The notes under the pieces were generated by a model. The model worked only from the letters and a program-made list of their open reading frames with translations, did no database searches and was not told the origin of the DNA. This document shows, in pieces, positions 16,142-23,641 of a stretch of DNA of 23,742 nucleotides. This DNA comes from Agrobacterium fabrum (GTDB lineage: Bacteria; Pseudomonadota; Alphaproteobacteria; Rhizobiales; Rhizobiaceae). Position 1 is the stretch's first letter. The number at the start of each line of letters is the position of its first letter. Position numbers and translations under genes: made by a program. The stretch lies in the NCBI GenBank assembly GCA_003241215.1, contig QFOL01000030.1, forward strand, positions 1 to 23,742, given 5' to 3'.

Positions 16142-16170
16142 TATTTAACATGTTCATTTTATTAAATCAA
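16142..16170 (-). promoter_or_regulatory. Probable livK promoter
   Basis: On the minus strand TTGATT (16165-16170) is followed after 17 bases by TAAATA (16142-16147), with AATAAT overlapping just downstream. The -10 match is imperfect, so exact positions are uncertain. The palindrome at 16145-16156 lies in the spacer and -10. Confidence 0.4.
16145..16156. promoter_or_regulatory. HpaR-like operator upstream of livK
   Basis: TTAACATGTTCA differs by one base from the perfect hpaF operator TTAACATGTTAA. It lies 75 bp before the livK ATG and overlaps the likely promoter. This links uptake and catabolism under one regulator, probably HpaR. Confidence 0.6.
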
Positions 16171-16279
16171 CGGCTGGTTTACGGATTGCCAGATTCGTGA
16201 ACGCAAAAAGAAAAATCGCGAACGACAGAGCGTCATTTCGCGTCTTTATGCTTTTAATACAATGCCTTATAGAAATCTC

Positions 16280-17512
16280 TCACGCCGCGACGGACAGAAG
16301 CTTAAGGTCGAGTTTCTCATCTGATGCACGTTCGGCGGCGGGCGCCCACGGCGTGCCAACGAAGCGGCGAGCCGCCATATGATCGGCCGGACGGTTGATA
16401 CTTTCCACGCCGAGCAGCCTTTCACCGCGATAGCAGAATACCGAAAACCGGCCGCTTGCCGGGTCGCCACGCAGCACGGTGCGATCGTGCCCGCCGATCA
16501 ATCCAGCGATTTGCAGCTTTATCGCTCCCTGATCACTCCAGAACCACGGCAAGGCCGCATAGGGTTCCTCACCCCCGGTCAGTATCCGCGCCAGATGGCG
16601 TCCCTGATCGATAGCATTCTGCACGCTTTCAATGCGAAGCGGCCGTTCCGCTTGCGGATGCGGAACGACGACACAATCGCCGATCGCGGATATGGCCGGG
16701 TCCGAGGTGCGCAAACGGGCGTCCACCGTAACGCCGCCATCCACGACCAGCCCGGCCGCGCTGGCAAGTCCGTCATTGGCGATAACGCCGATGCCGACCA
16801 CAACGAGATCGACCGCCAGCGTCTCGCCGGTGGATGTGACCGCACCTGCGACGCGACCGTCAGCCGTTGCCTCGAAGCGGTCGACACCCCGCCCGAAGAG
16901 GAAACGCGTTCCCCGCGCCTCATGCGTTTGGCGGATGTGACCGGCCGTTGTGCGGGATACAGCCCGTGCCAGCAGTGTCGGCGCTGCCTCGACCACTGTG
17001 CAGGAAAGCCCGCGATCAGCGGCGACAGCCGCGAACTCAAGCCCTATGAACCCGGCGCCGATGACAAGTGCGCGACGCGCTCCCTCCAGCCTCTGCTTCA
17101 GATTTTCAGCATCGGCGCGGGTACGCAGATAATGAATGCCCGGCAGATCGGAGCCGGACACGGCAAGTTCACGCCGCCGCGCGCCCGTTGCCAGCACCAG
17201 GTGATCATAGGCCAGCCGCCGCCCCGAAGCCAGATGGACGGTTTGTGCGGCCCGGTCGATGGAGCACGCAGCGTCGTTTTCCACGAACTCTATGCGCTGG
17301 GTGGCCAGGAAATCCGACCCGCGCAGATCGAGGCCGGAGGCGGGAATCCTGCCGAGCAGGAATGCCTTGGAAAGTGGTGGGCGTTGATAGGGTAACCCCG
17401 GCTCATCGCCCACAAGCACGATGGAACCATCATGCCCCGCCTCGCGCAGCGAGACGGCAGCCTGCAACCCGGCCTGTCCCGCGCCGATGATGACAATGCG
17501 ATCCAGCCCCAT
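16280..17512 (-). CDS. FAD-dependent ferredoxin reductase of a P450 system
   Basis: This NAD(P)H:ferredoxin reductase passes electrons to the adjacent ferredoxin. The 410-residue protein has the pattern of the putidaredoxin/rhodocoxin reductase group: an FAD-binding IVIIGAGQAGLQAAVSLRE at the N-terminus, YQRPPLSKAFL, LVLATGARRR, an NAD-binding ALVIGAGFIGLEFAAV, and SAIGDCVV near the end of the FAD domain, then a C-terminal dimer-type domain with WFWSDQGAIKLQIAG. The start at 17512 (MGLDRIVIIG) lies two bases after the ferredoxin stop; the longer frame to 17716 would overlap that gene and is rejected. It is the third and last gene of the P450 operon. Confidence 0.92.
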   Translation of the reverse strand: MGLDRIVIIGAGQAGLQAAVSLREAGHDGSIVLVGDEPGLPYQRPPLSKAFLLGRIPASGLDLRGSDFLATQRIEFVENDAACSIDRAAQTVHLASGRRLAYDHLVLATGARRRELAVSGSDLPGIHYLRTRADAENLKQRLEGARRALVIGAGFIGLEFAAVAADRGLSCTVVEAAPTLLARAVSRTTAGHIRQTHEARGTRFLFGRGVDRFEATADGRVAGAVTSTGETLAVDLVVVGIGVIANDGLASAAGLVVDGGVTVDARLRTSDPAISAIGDCVVVPHPQAERPLRIESVQNAIDQGRHLARILTGGEEPYAALPWFWSDQGAIKLQIAGLIGGHDRTVLRGDPASGRFSVFCYRGERLLGVESINRPADHMAARRFVGTPWAPAAERASDEKLDLKLLSVAA

Positions 17513-17514
17513 GG

Positions 17515-17832
17515 TTACACCTGCCGTTCCGGAATACGCACCGTGATACGATCTGCCTGCCCGGCGAAAAGCTGGCAGCTCAGGCGGCTGCAGGCATCGC
17601 GCGGGCTTGCCGTGCAATCCAGCATCTCGCTTTCGGTATCGCTGGCAGCATCGAGCGTATCGCCGCCCTCCTCGAGGTGAACATGGCAGGTCGCGCACAT
17701 GGCGGACCCGCCGCACTCGCCCACAATACCGTCAACCCCGTTCAGGATGGCGGCCTGCATGACGGAGGTTCCGGCCTCGGCCTCGATCAGCCGCTCGGAA
17801 CCGTCCGGCTGACGGAAAAGGATCGTCGTCAT
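17515..17832 (-). CDS. [2Fe-2S] ferredoxin, adrenodoxin type
   Basis: This small electron carrier shuttles between the reductase and the P450. The 105-residue protein has the four cluster ligands in the adrenodoxin/putidaredoxin spacing: C40, C46 and C49 in GECGGSAMCATCHVH, and C86 in RLSCQL, with the acidic helix EEGGDTLDAASDTESEML that usually docks partners. The start at 17832 (MTTILFRQPDG) is preferred over an extension to 17883 that would overlap the P450 stop. It lies 13 bp after the P450 gene and two bases before the reductase gene, so the three are almost certainly co-transcribed. Confidence 0.95.
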   Translation of the reverse strand: MTTILFRQPDGSERLIEAEAGTSVMQAAILNGVDGIVGECGGSAMCATCHVHLEEGGDTLDAASDTESEMLDCTASPRDACSRLSCQLFAGQADRITVRIPERQV

Positions 17833-17845
17833 GATTGCATCTCCC

Positions 17846-19030
17846 TCAGTGCGTCCACTGAACCGGAACGGATGTCGGCCCACGGAAAACCCAGCCCGCC
17901 CAGGTCACCGGTCCTTCACCGGGCCTCAAGTCCTTGAGGCGGCGGAACAAGGTCGGCAACGCGACTTCACCCACCTGCACGCGGGCCGCCCATGTGCCCA
18001 GACAGAAATGCGGCCCGCCACCGAAGGCGACATGTGGTTTCTTTTCGCGGTTGATGTCGAACGTCGCGGCATTGGAAAAGACGGAGTCGTCACGATTGCC
18101 GGAAGCGAGAACCACGCCGATCCGCGCGCCTTCCTCCAGAACCGTTCCGCCCAACTCCACCTTTTTTGTCGTTTGACGTGGATACATGCCGATGGGGGAC
18201 ACCCAGCGCACCGTTTCCTCGAACACATTGCGCCAGAGAGCTGGGTCGGCCTCCACCTGCGCCCGCTGGTCAGGGTTTTCCAGAAGAGCAGCAACGGCGG
18301 TGCCGATGGCATCGCGCGGTTCGTTCAACCCGCCGCCGATGATGACCTTGACGTTGGCGGCGATCTCTTCGCGGTTCAGCGGGTCGGCCGCGTGCAACAT
18401 GGCGGAGATGATGGAGTTGTCGGGGTTCTTCTGAAGGTACGGGATCATTTCATCGAGCGCGGCGTCGACGCCTGCGGCGGCTTCGTCGCTTCGCCGCCAG
18501 ATTTCCGCATCATTTCCGTAGTTACCGGTTCCATCCATCATCGCCTGGGACCAGATGGCGAGATCTTCCCATGGCACATTGGTCAGGCCCAGCAACGCCG
18601 CCAAAGCGCGCGATGCACAAGGCGCGGCGAAACTGTCGAACAGATCGGCTGCCTCTCCCTGCTCGATCATGCGATCCACGAGGTCATCGACGATGGTCTG
18701 GAACACCGGCATCCAATGACCGCGGATCACGTTGGGACGCAGGGCCGCCTCGCAGGCCACCCGCTCGCGCTTGTGAACGGCGCCATCCTTGCGCAGCATC
18801 GTGTGGCCCATCACCCGCTTCATCAGCGATTGCGCCTCATTGGCGCTGAACGTTTCCGGATCACGCTCAAGCTGCACGATGTCCGCGTGTCGCGTCACCA
18901 GATAGCGGTTGGCGGCAGGCACGAAGCATACGGGCTGTTTCTCCCGCAGCCTGGCATATGTCGGATAGGGGTCTGCAAACAGGTCGGCAAGGTGTACTTC
19001 CTCGCCCACCGTTACGGATTGTACGGTCAT
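17846..19030 (-). CDS. Cytochrome P450, bacterial class I, substrate unknown
   Basis: A soluble 394-residue P450 that should use the ferredoxin and reductase encoded just downstream. Heme-binding FGGGPHFCLG gives the thiolate C343; the K-helix ExxR is ETVR (E272-R275); WxxxR-like substrate-side features are not obvious. The I helix reads IGGGLNEPRD (231-240) where most P450s have an A-G-x-D/E-T motif, so the usual acid-threonine pair is missing. The start at 19030 (MTVQSVTVGEE) has GGGAGGAACCG before it; the frame upstream is unlikely coding. It is divergent from a LysR-type gene over a 142-bp gap. Its position beside an aromatic-acid cluster suggests hydroxylation or O-demethylation of an aromatic precursor, but nothing in the sequence proves this. 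Confidence 0.92.
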   Translation of the reverse strand: MTVQSVTVGEEVHLADLFADPYPTYARLREKQPVCFVPAANRYLVTRHADIVQLERDPETFSANEAQSLMKRVMGHTMLRKDGAVHKRERVACEAALRPNVIRGHWMPVFQTIVDDLVDRMIEQGEAADLFDSFAAPCASRALAALLGLTNVPWEDLAIWSQAMMDGTGNYGNDAEIWRRSDEAAAGVDAALDEMIPYLQKNPDNSIISAMLHAADPLNREEIAANVKVIIGGGLNEPRDAIGTAVAALLENPDQRAQVEADPALWRNVFEETVRWVSPIGMYPRQTTKKVELGGTVLEEGARIGVVLASGNRDDSVFSNAATFDINREKKPHVAFGGGPHFCLGTWAARVQVGEVALPTLFRRLKDLRPGEGPVTWAGWVFRGPTSVPVQWTH

Positions 19031-19086
19031 CGGTTCCTCCCATGAACCCTTGCGGTTCGTCTCCTCGGGTTCCTCCTCAAGAACCC

Positions 19087-19149
19087 GGAAAGACTTTCCA
19101 CATCGGTCATTCATTTGTAAAACAGATATTTCCGTGTTATTCTTCGGAA
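19087..19149. promoter_or_regulatory. Operator region between P450 gene and LysR gene
   Basis: Two inverted repeats share the same half-site: GGAAAG-A-CTTTCC (19087-19099) and TTCCG-N10-CGGAA (19130-19149). They lie in the divergent gap and are good candidates for the binding sites of the adjacent LysR-type regulator, which commonly binds two sites in such gaps. Confidence 0.5.
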
Positions 19150-19172
19150 ACTCCGATTTAAGAAACCAGCCG

Positions 19173-20123
19173 ATGGACCAGCCCCGCTTTTCACTTCGCC
19201 AGATCCGTTATTTTCTCGCCGTAGCCGAGGCGCGCACCATCAGCGAAGCGGCAGGCAGGCTATCCATCTCTCAAGGCGCATTAACGGAAGCGCTGGACGA
19301 GCTGGAGAAACAGATGGCGGTTCGCCTGCTTGTCAGGCGGCGGGCGCATGGCGTTTCCCTGACGCGCAACGGGCGCGAACTGATCGCTCATGCCCGTGCC
19401 CTGATGGCGGCGGCGGCGGAGTTGCAGGCCGCAGCGGAAAACCGCGGCGGAACACTGGCCGGGCGGGTTTCGATCGGCTGTTACATGACGCTGGCGCCCT
19501 TCGTCATGCCCGCGCTCATCGGCGCCTTCCGCACCCACCATCCATCCGTGGAACTCGATGTATTCTATGGTTCGGGCGAAGAAATCAGCCAGCGGCTTGG
19601 CGAAGGCCACCTCGATTTCGGCCTCGTCTATGACTTCAACCTCTCGCCAGCCACCGCTTGCGATCCGCTTTATCAGGTACGCCCGCGCATCGTGCTTCCC
19701 GCAGAGCATTCGCTTGCAACGCAGGCCGAAATCGATCTGGCGATCATGGCGCGCGACCCACTGGTGCAATTCGATGTGGAGCCGGCACTCAGCAACACAC
19801 GGCGCATTTTCGAGGTGCTGGGCGTACCGCAAAAACCGGGTCTGAGCGCACCGAGCATCGAACTCGTGCGCTCGCTGGTCGGCCACGGCTTTGGCTATGC
19901 CGTGTTATTGCACCACCCGCCGGGCGACATGAGCTATGAAGGCAAGCAACTTGCCGTACGCGACATTGCGGGGCTAGACCTCACTTATGACGTCGTACTT
20001 GCCCGGTCCACCTATCTGCGCGCCACTAGACGCAGTGAGGAATTGCGTCGCTTCTGCCTGTCCTGCTTCGCGGATGACGCGGATAGCGCCAAACCGGAGC
20101 AGGCAGTCGGAATGAAGGCATGA
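19173..20123 (+). CDS. LysR-family regulator, divergent from the P450 operon
   Basis: A 316-residue transcription factor with an N-terminal winged helix-turn-helix (SLRQIRYFLAVAEARTISEAAGRLSISQGALTEALDELEKQM, about residues 7-49) and a C-terminal periplasmic-binding-like effector domain (GRVSIGCYMTLAPFVMPALI onward). The start at 19173 (MDQPRFSLRQ) is set by family length; the ribosome binding site is weak. Its divergent placement and the paired inverted repeats in the gap suggest that it controls the P450-ferredoxin-reductase operon in response to its substrate. Confidence 0.92.
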   Translation: MDQPRFSLRQIRYFLAVAEARTISEAAGRLSISQGALTEALDELEKQMAVRLLVRRRAHGVSLTRNGRELIAHARALMAAAAELQAAAENRGGTLAGRVSIGCYMTLAPFVMPALIGAFRTHHPSVELDVFYGSGEEISQRLGEGHLDFGLVYDFNLSPATACDPLYQVRPRIVLPAEHSLATQAEIDLAIMARDPLVQFDVEPALSNTRRIFEVLGVPQKPGLSAPSIELVRSLVGHGFGYAVLLHHPPGDMSYEGKQLAVRDIAGLDLTYDVVLARSTYLRATRRSEELRRFCLSCFADDADSAKPEQAVGMKA

Positions 20124-20552
20124 AACCGGTTTGGCCGCGGGAAGTCGACCGAGTTCGGGCCTAGCGCCGGACGACGTCGTAGCCAAGTTCACCAAATCCT
20201 CATATATCCGGATCGGCGTCAGCCGTTCGCCTGACGGCTTGCATTCGTTGCTCAAAGGCAGTTTCGTCAAGTCGATGCGCTACGGCCAAAGCTTCGGCTG
20301 ACGGTTGCCGAAACCTCTCATATTTGAGCGCCATCTCATCAGTGCGCGGAACCTTCCGACCTCTTTCTACGATATGCCAACTCACAGCAGATCGCCTTGA
20401 TCGATAAAAGGCCTCCAGTAAGATCGGAGGCTGTTCTAACCTCATTGCAAATGGGGCGCCATTCAGGTCTCAGATCAACCTCAAATTGAGTTGAGTTGAC
20501 CGTTACCAAGATTTTGTGATGCCTGTGGTTAGGCCCCTGAGGAGATAATCGA
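20124..20552. other. Gene-poor stretch between the LysR gene and doxX
   Basis: No gene is recognised in these 429 bp. Short frames exist on the minus strand (for example 20200-20445) but lack a ribosome binding site and match nothing I know. A plus-strand frame without a start codon runs about 20115-20300 and reads protein-like (DDVVAKFTKSSYIRIGVSRS), which may be a gene fragment. Base composition shifts towards A/T after about 20.39 kb. Confidence 0.35.
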
Positions 20553-21005
20553 ATGGTATCCGCGGACACCGAATTCAAGCGCCCCCTAATCGTTCGACCA
20601 ATGCAAAAATACTACAGCTTTCTATACCATCCCGTAGAAACCATATTGCGTGTCATCGCAGGTCTTGCGCTTGTTACGCACGGTTGGCACAAGATCATAG
20701 ATCCTTTTGGCGATATCGGACTGGTAGAAAGACTTGGTTTTTATCCCGGTGTTCTGTGGTCTCCAGCTCTAGCTGTAACTGAGTTCTTTGGTGGCATGTT
20801 GATCGCAATCGGCCTCCTGACACGTCCAGCCGCATTCGCTGCAATGTTCGTTTTACTTGTTACGGCATTTTTTCACTGGATTGTCCGGGCGGAAGGTTAC
20901 ATGGGGGCGGAAAAATCAATTCTATGGGCTGCCATAATGCTGTTCTTTACCATCCGAGGCGGCAACCGCCATTCGATTGACGCAAGACTCGGCAGGGAAT
21001 TCTAA
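20553..21005 (+). CDS. DoxX-family integral membrane protein
   Basis: A 150-residue protein with about four hydrophobic segments: TILRVIAGLALVTHGWHKI, the pair in VLWSPALAVTEFFGGMLIAIG and PAAFAAMFVLLVTAFFHWIV, and SILWAAIMLFFTIRGG. The small size, THGWHKI and EFFGGMLIAIGLLTRPAA are typical of DoxX/YphA-type proteins, whose biochemical roles are mostly unclear (some are linked to redox stress). AGGAG stands 8 bases before the ATG at 20553; an internal Met at 20601 is an alternative start. Codon use is more A/T-rich than in neighbouring genes, and a decayed transposase follows, so it may have been acquired. Confidence 0.85.
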   Translation: MVSADTEFKRPLIVRPMQKYYSFLYHPVETILRVIAGLALVTHGWHKIIDPFGDIGLVERLGFYPGVLWSPALAVTEFFGGMLIAIGLLTRPAAFAAMFVLLVTAFFHWIVRAEGYMGAEKSILWAAIMLFFTIRGGNRHSIDARLGREF

Positions 21006-21110
21006 AGCCGGAGTTTTGTCCTTGAACCCATGATCGACTTTGATGGTGATCTGCCACCGAACTTTCATCCGGCTGCGACTAGAGCTTCCGTTTTTTGTGC
21101 CAAAATGACA

Positions 21111-21307
21111 TGGTGTGAGCAACCGGTGGAAACGAGCGATGTCCAGCCGGAAATGGCTGTAGCCATCTGCCTATTCAGTGATGGCGCTGCGGGCATGACC
21201 AAGATCGAGGAACAGGCTCTCGTTCAAAGGCTCGTCGCGCATGGACAGTTGAAGGATTCGACAAAGCCGTTCGGCATTGGTTTGCTTGGCGCGATGTAGC
21301 GCCGGTA
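21111..21307 (-). pseudogene. Relic of an IS3-family transposase (OrfB C-terminus)
   Basis: Read on the minus strand, 21307-21248 encodes YRRYIAPSKPMPNGFVESFN, the conserved IS3 segment that holds the catalytic Glu. The frame then shifts and 21245-21174 gives SMRDEPLNESLF and GHARSAITE, ending in a TGA where the family has Trp, followed by ADGYSHFR (family DDYNHxRPH). A frameshift and a stop make it non-functional. The rest of the transposase and clear terminal inverted repeats are not visible. It lies in the 361-bp convergent gap between doxX and the second LysR gene, where no other gene is supported. Confidence 0.75.
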
Positions 21308-21366
21308 ACGTTTCGCACCTATATTTCCTTTTGGCCGGACCAAACTTCGTTTCGGCATCCTGCGCC

Positions 21367-22209
21367 CTAGTCACCGGAACCGGCGACGGCCGCGACTAGG
21401 GCGCTGATTGCCGATGCATGGGCCGGTGTTCGCGCCCGGGACAAAAGAACGATATCGGATGGCGGCAAGGGTGGCAGACCGAATTCAGCGCCCCTGTCGG
21501 GCAGGCCCCGGGCGCTGATGTCGCCGAGGGCTGCGACGCCTGCGCCGGCAAGGACGCCTTCATGGAGCGCTGCGCAGCTTCCGGCGGTGAAGGCGTCGCG
21601 CCAGCCTATGCCAGCCCTTCCGAGCTCCGAGATCGCAATGTCCCGTACGCCACATCCCGGCCCCAAGGATACCAGCGGAATGGCGCTTTTGGCACGTGGC
21701 CGCCAATCCGGGGCCGCTCGCCATGCCAGCCGGTCGGTGCGCAGCACTTCACCATCGGTCCCGCCGCCGTCGCGGCGGATGATGGCGGCATCGGCCAGTC
21801 CCGACGCGAAACTTTCCCTCACGTAACGGGAAAAACCGATCGTCACGTCGATGACCGCATTGGCCGGCAGCGAGGCGCGCATCGCTCTTATCGCCGCCGA
21901 GAGGCGGCTGCCGATCGCGTGATCGCTGGCTGCCAGGGCAAAATGCAGCGGCGGTTCGTCGCTGAAGGTCAGCGCTTCCTCGTGCTTGGCAAGCAGCTCT
22001 CGCGCCTTGGGAAGGAACACCTGTCCGTCCTCGGTCAGCCGTAGATGGCGTGGCGAGCGGTCGATCAACCGCCTGCCAAGACGCTGCTCAAGCATCTTGA
22101 GCTTCTGGCTGACAACCGGCTGCACGGTTCCTGCCGCCTCCGCCGCCTTCGTCAGGCTGCCGAGTTCGACGGCGAGAATGAAAAGGCGAACGCTTTCAAG
22201 ATCAATCAT
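21367..22209 (-). CDS. LysR-family transcriptional regulator
   Basis: A 280-residue regulator with an N-terminal winged helix-turn-helix (ESVRLFILAVELGSLTKAAEAAGTVQPVVSQKLKMLEQRLG, about residues 5-45; RSPRHLRLTEDGQVFL) and a shorter than usual effector domain. It is divergent from the tautomerase gene, with a 92-bp gap that holds an inverted repeat, and probably controls it. The C-terminus ends 60 bp from the recognisable IS3 relic, so some truncation by that element is possible but not shown. Confidence 0.92.
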   Translation of the reverse strand: MIDLESVRLFILAVELGSLTKAAEAAGTVQPVVSQKLKMLEQRLGRRLIDRSPRHLRLTEDGQVFLPKARELLAKHEEALTFSDEPPLHFALAASDHAIGSRLSAAIRAMRASLPANAVIDVTIGFSRYVRESFASGLADAAIIRRDGGGTDGEVLRTDRLAWRAAPDWRPRAKSAIPLVSLGPGCGVRDIAISELGRAGIGWRDAFTAGSCAALHEGVLAGAGVAALGDISARGLPDRGAEFGLPPLPPSDIVLLSRARTPAHASAISALVAAVAGSGD

Positions 22210-22224
22210 ATAAAATCGCTATGA

Positions 22225-22243
22225 ATGGAATAATTATATCCAT
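22225..22243. promoter_or_regulatory. Inverted repeat between LysR gene and tautomerase gene
   Basis: ATGGA (22225-22229) and TCCAT (22239-22243) form an inverted repeat with an A/T-only centre that includes ATAATTAT. It lies in the divergent gap and fits a LysR-type binding site. Confidence 0.45.
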
Positions 22244-22301
22244 CTTCTCATTATGATTGAATTTGCGCAAGTTGGTTTTCGGCAACAAGGAGATCAACAC
22301 C

Positions 22302-22703
22302 ATGCCCATGATCAAAGCCCGCTACACCAGACCTCAGAATGGCCCCGACCCAAAACTGGAGGTCGCAGCTCTCCTGTCTCGGCTCACCGCAGAGATTCTG
22401 CACAAAGATCCGGCTGTGACCGCTGTTCTCGTCGAAAGCGCCGATCCCGCAGACTGGATCATTGCCGGAACAAGTGTCGGCGATCAGAAACTCGGGACAT
22501 TTTATGTCGAGGTTTCGATCACGGATCATACCAACATCAAGGAGGAGACGACCGAGTGGGTGCGGCGTGTCTATGACGGAATGAACAGGCTGGTTGGCCC
22601 CGCGCACGAAGCAAGCTATGTGCTGGTTCACGCCGTGGATGGCGACGCCTATGGTTACGGCGGACAGACCCAGAACCTGCGATGGGCGCGCAAATACGCC
22701 TAG
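22302..22703 (+). CDS. Tautomerase-superfamily protein
   Basis: A 133-residue protein that begins MPMIKARYTRP; the proline exposed after Met removal is the catalytic base of the 4-oxalocrotonate tautomerase superfamily, which decides the start at 22302 over a frame to 22257. AAGGAGATC stands before the ATG. Other family-like parts are KDPAVTAVLVESADPADW and FYVEVSITDHTNIKEETTEWV. The length suits the longer, fused-type members rather than the 62-residue 4-OT subunit. It is divergent from a LysR gene and followed 44 bp later by an EamA transporter. The substrate is unknown; a link to the hpa pathway is not shown. Confidence 0.85.
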   Translation: MPMIKARYTRPQNGPDPKLEVAALLSRLTAEILHKDPAVTAVLVESADPADWIIAGTSVGDQKLGTFYVEVSITDHTNIKEETTEWVRRVYDGMNRLVGPAHEASYVLVHAVDGDAYGYGGQTQNLRWARKYA

Positions 22704-22747
22704 TGCTGGCGAGGGGACAGGGCAGGCCGGGAAGGAACGGGGACACG

Positions 22748-23641
22748 ATGGTAATTTATGAGCTGGCCGCTGTGGGTGCAGCCACCTGCTGGGCGATGAC
22801 GGGGCTTCTTTCCGCTCGTCCGGCGGGGCATCTTGGGGCGCTGGCCTTCAACAGGACGAGGCAGCTTTTCGTCGCCTCGGTGCTGGGTCTTTATGTTCTC
22901 GCCTCGGGAACATGGCGGGAATTGCAGCCGGAGGCGCTGTGGTCCCTTCTCCTGTCCGGTTTCATCGGCATCTTCGTTGGCGACACACTCCTGTTCACCT
23001 GTCTCAACCGCCTGGGACCGCGCCGCTCGGGAATCCTGTTTGCGCTCAACGCTCCCATCGCCGCCGTGCTTGGCTGGGCGATCCTTGGCGAACGGCTTTC
23101 CGCAATAGCGGTCGCCGGCATAGGCCTCACCCTCGCAGGCGTTCTGCTGGCGATCCTCTTCGGCAAGCGCAAGGCGCAGCTGCACGAATGGGAAAGGGTG
23201 AGGGGATCGCTCTGGCTCGGCATAGTCGTCGGCCTTCTGGCGGCGCTGAGCCAGGCCGTCGGCTCGCTGATCGCCAGACCGGTCATGGCGACAGGCGTCG
23301 ATCCTGTCGCCGCTTCCATGCTGCGGGTGGGCGTCGCCGCGCTTTGCCTCACGGCATTGACCATGCTGCCCATCAAGGCGGTCAAGCCGAAGGGACCATT
23401 GACGGGCAGCATCTTCGCCCAGACGGCGCTGACCGGCATCATCGCGCTTGGCTTCGGCATGACGCTGCTGCTGTTTGCGCTTTCTGGCGGCAAGGTCGGC
23501 ATCGTCTCGACGCTGTCGGCCACCACACCGGTCATCATCCTGCCGCTGCTCTGGCTGAAAACCGGGGAGCGGCCTGCATTCGGGGCATGGGTGGGAGCCG
23601 CACTTGTCGTTGTCGGCATGGCGCTTGTGTTCTGGCGCTAG
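22748..23641 (+). CDS. EamA/DMT-superfamily membrane transporter
   Basis: A 297-residue integral membrane protein with ten predicted hydrophobic segments in two EamA repeats (about residues 3-137 and 152-296); the first repeat ends with LGWAILGERLSAIAVAGIGLTLAGVLL-type sequence and the second with LLWLKTGERPAFGAWVGAALVVVG, both with the family GER motif. Members export metabolites or amino acids. The start at 22748 (MVIYELAAVGAA) follows GGAAGGAACGGGGAC; the frame to 22682 would overlap the tautomerase. It probably forms an operon with the tautomerase gene. The 101 bp after it hold nothing I can assign. Confidence 0.9.
   Translation: MVIYELAAVGAATCWAMTGLLSARPAGHLGALAFNRTRQLFVASVLGLYVLASGTWRELQPEALWSLLLSGFIGIFVGDTLLFTCLNRLGPRRSGILFALNAPIAAVLGWAILGERLSAIAVAGIGLTLAGVLLAILFGKRKAQLHEWERVRGSLWLGIVVGLLAALSQAVGSLIARPVMATGVDPVAASMLRVGVAALCLTALTMLPIKAVKPKGPLTGSIFAQTALTGIIALGFGMTLLLFALSGGKVGIVSTLSATTPVIILPLLWLKTGERPAFGAWVGAALVVVGMALVFWR

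Noticed and set aside
20200..20445. Minus-strand 81-codon frame as a hypothetical gene
   Set aside because: No ribosome binding site, no recognisable domain, and it overlaps other equally weak frames.
21030..21299. Plus-strand 89-codon frame as a gene
   Set aside because: It is the complement of the IS3 transposase relic, which explains the sequence better.
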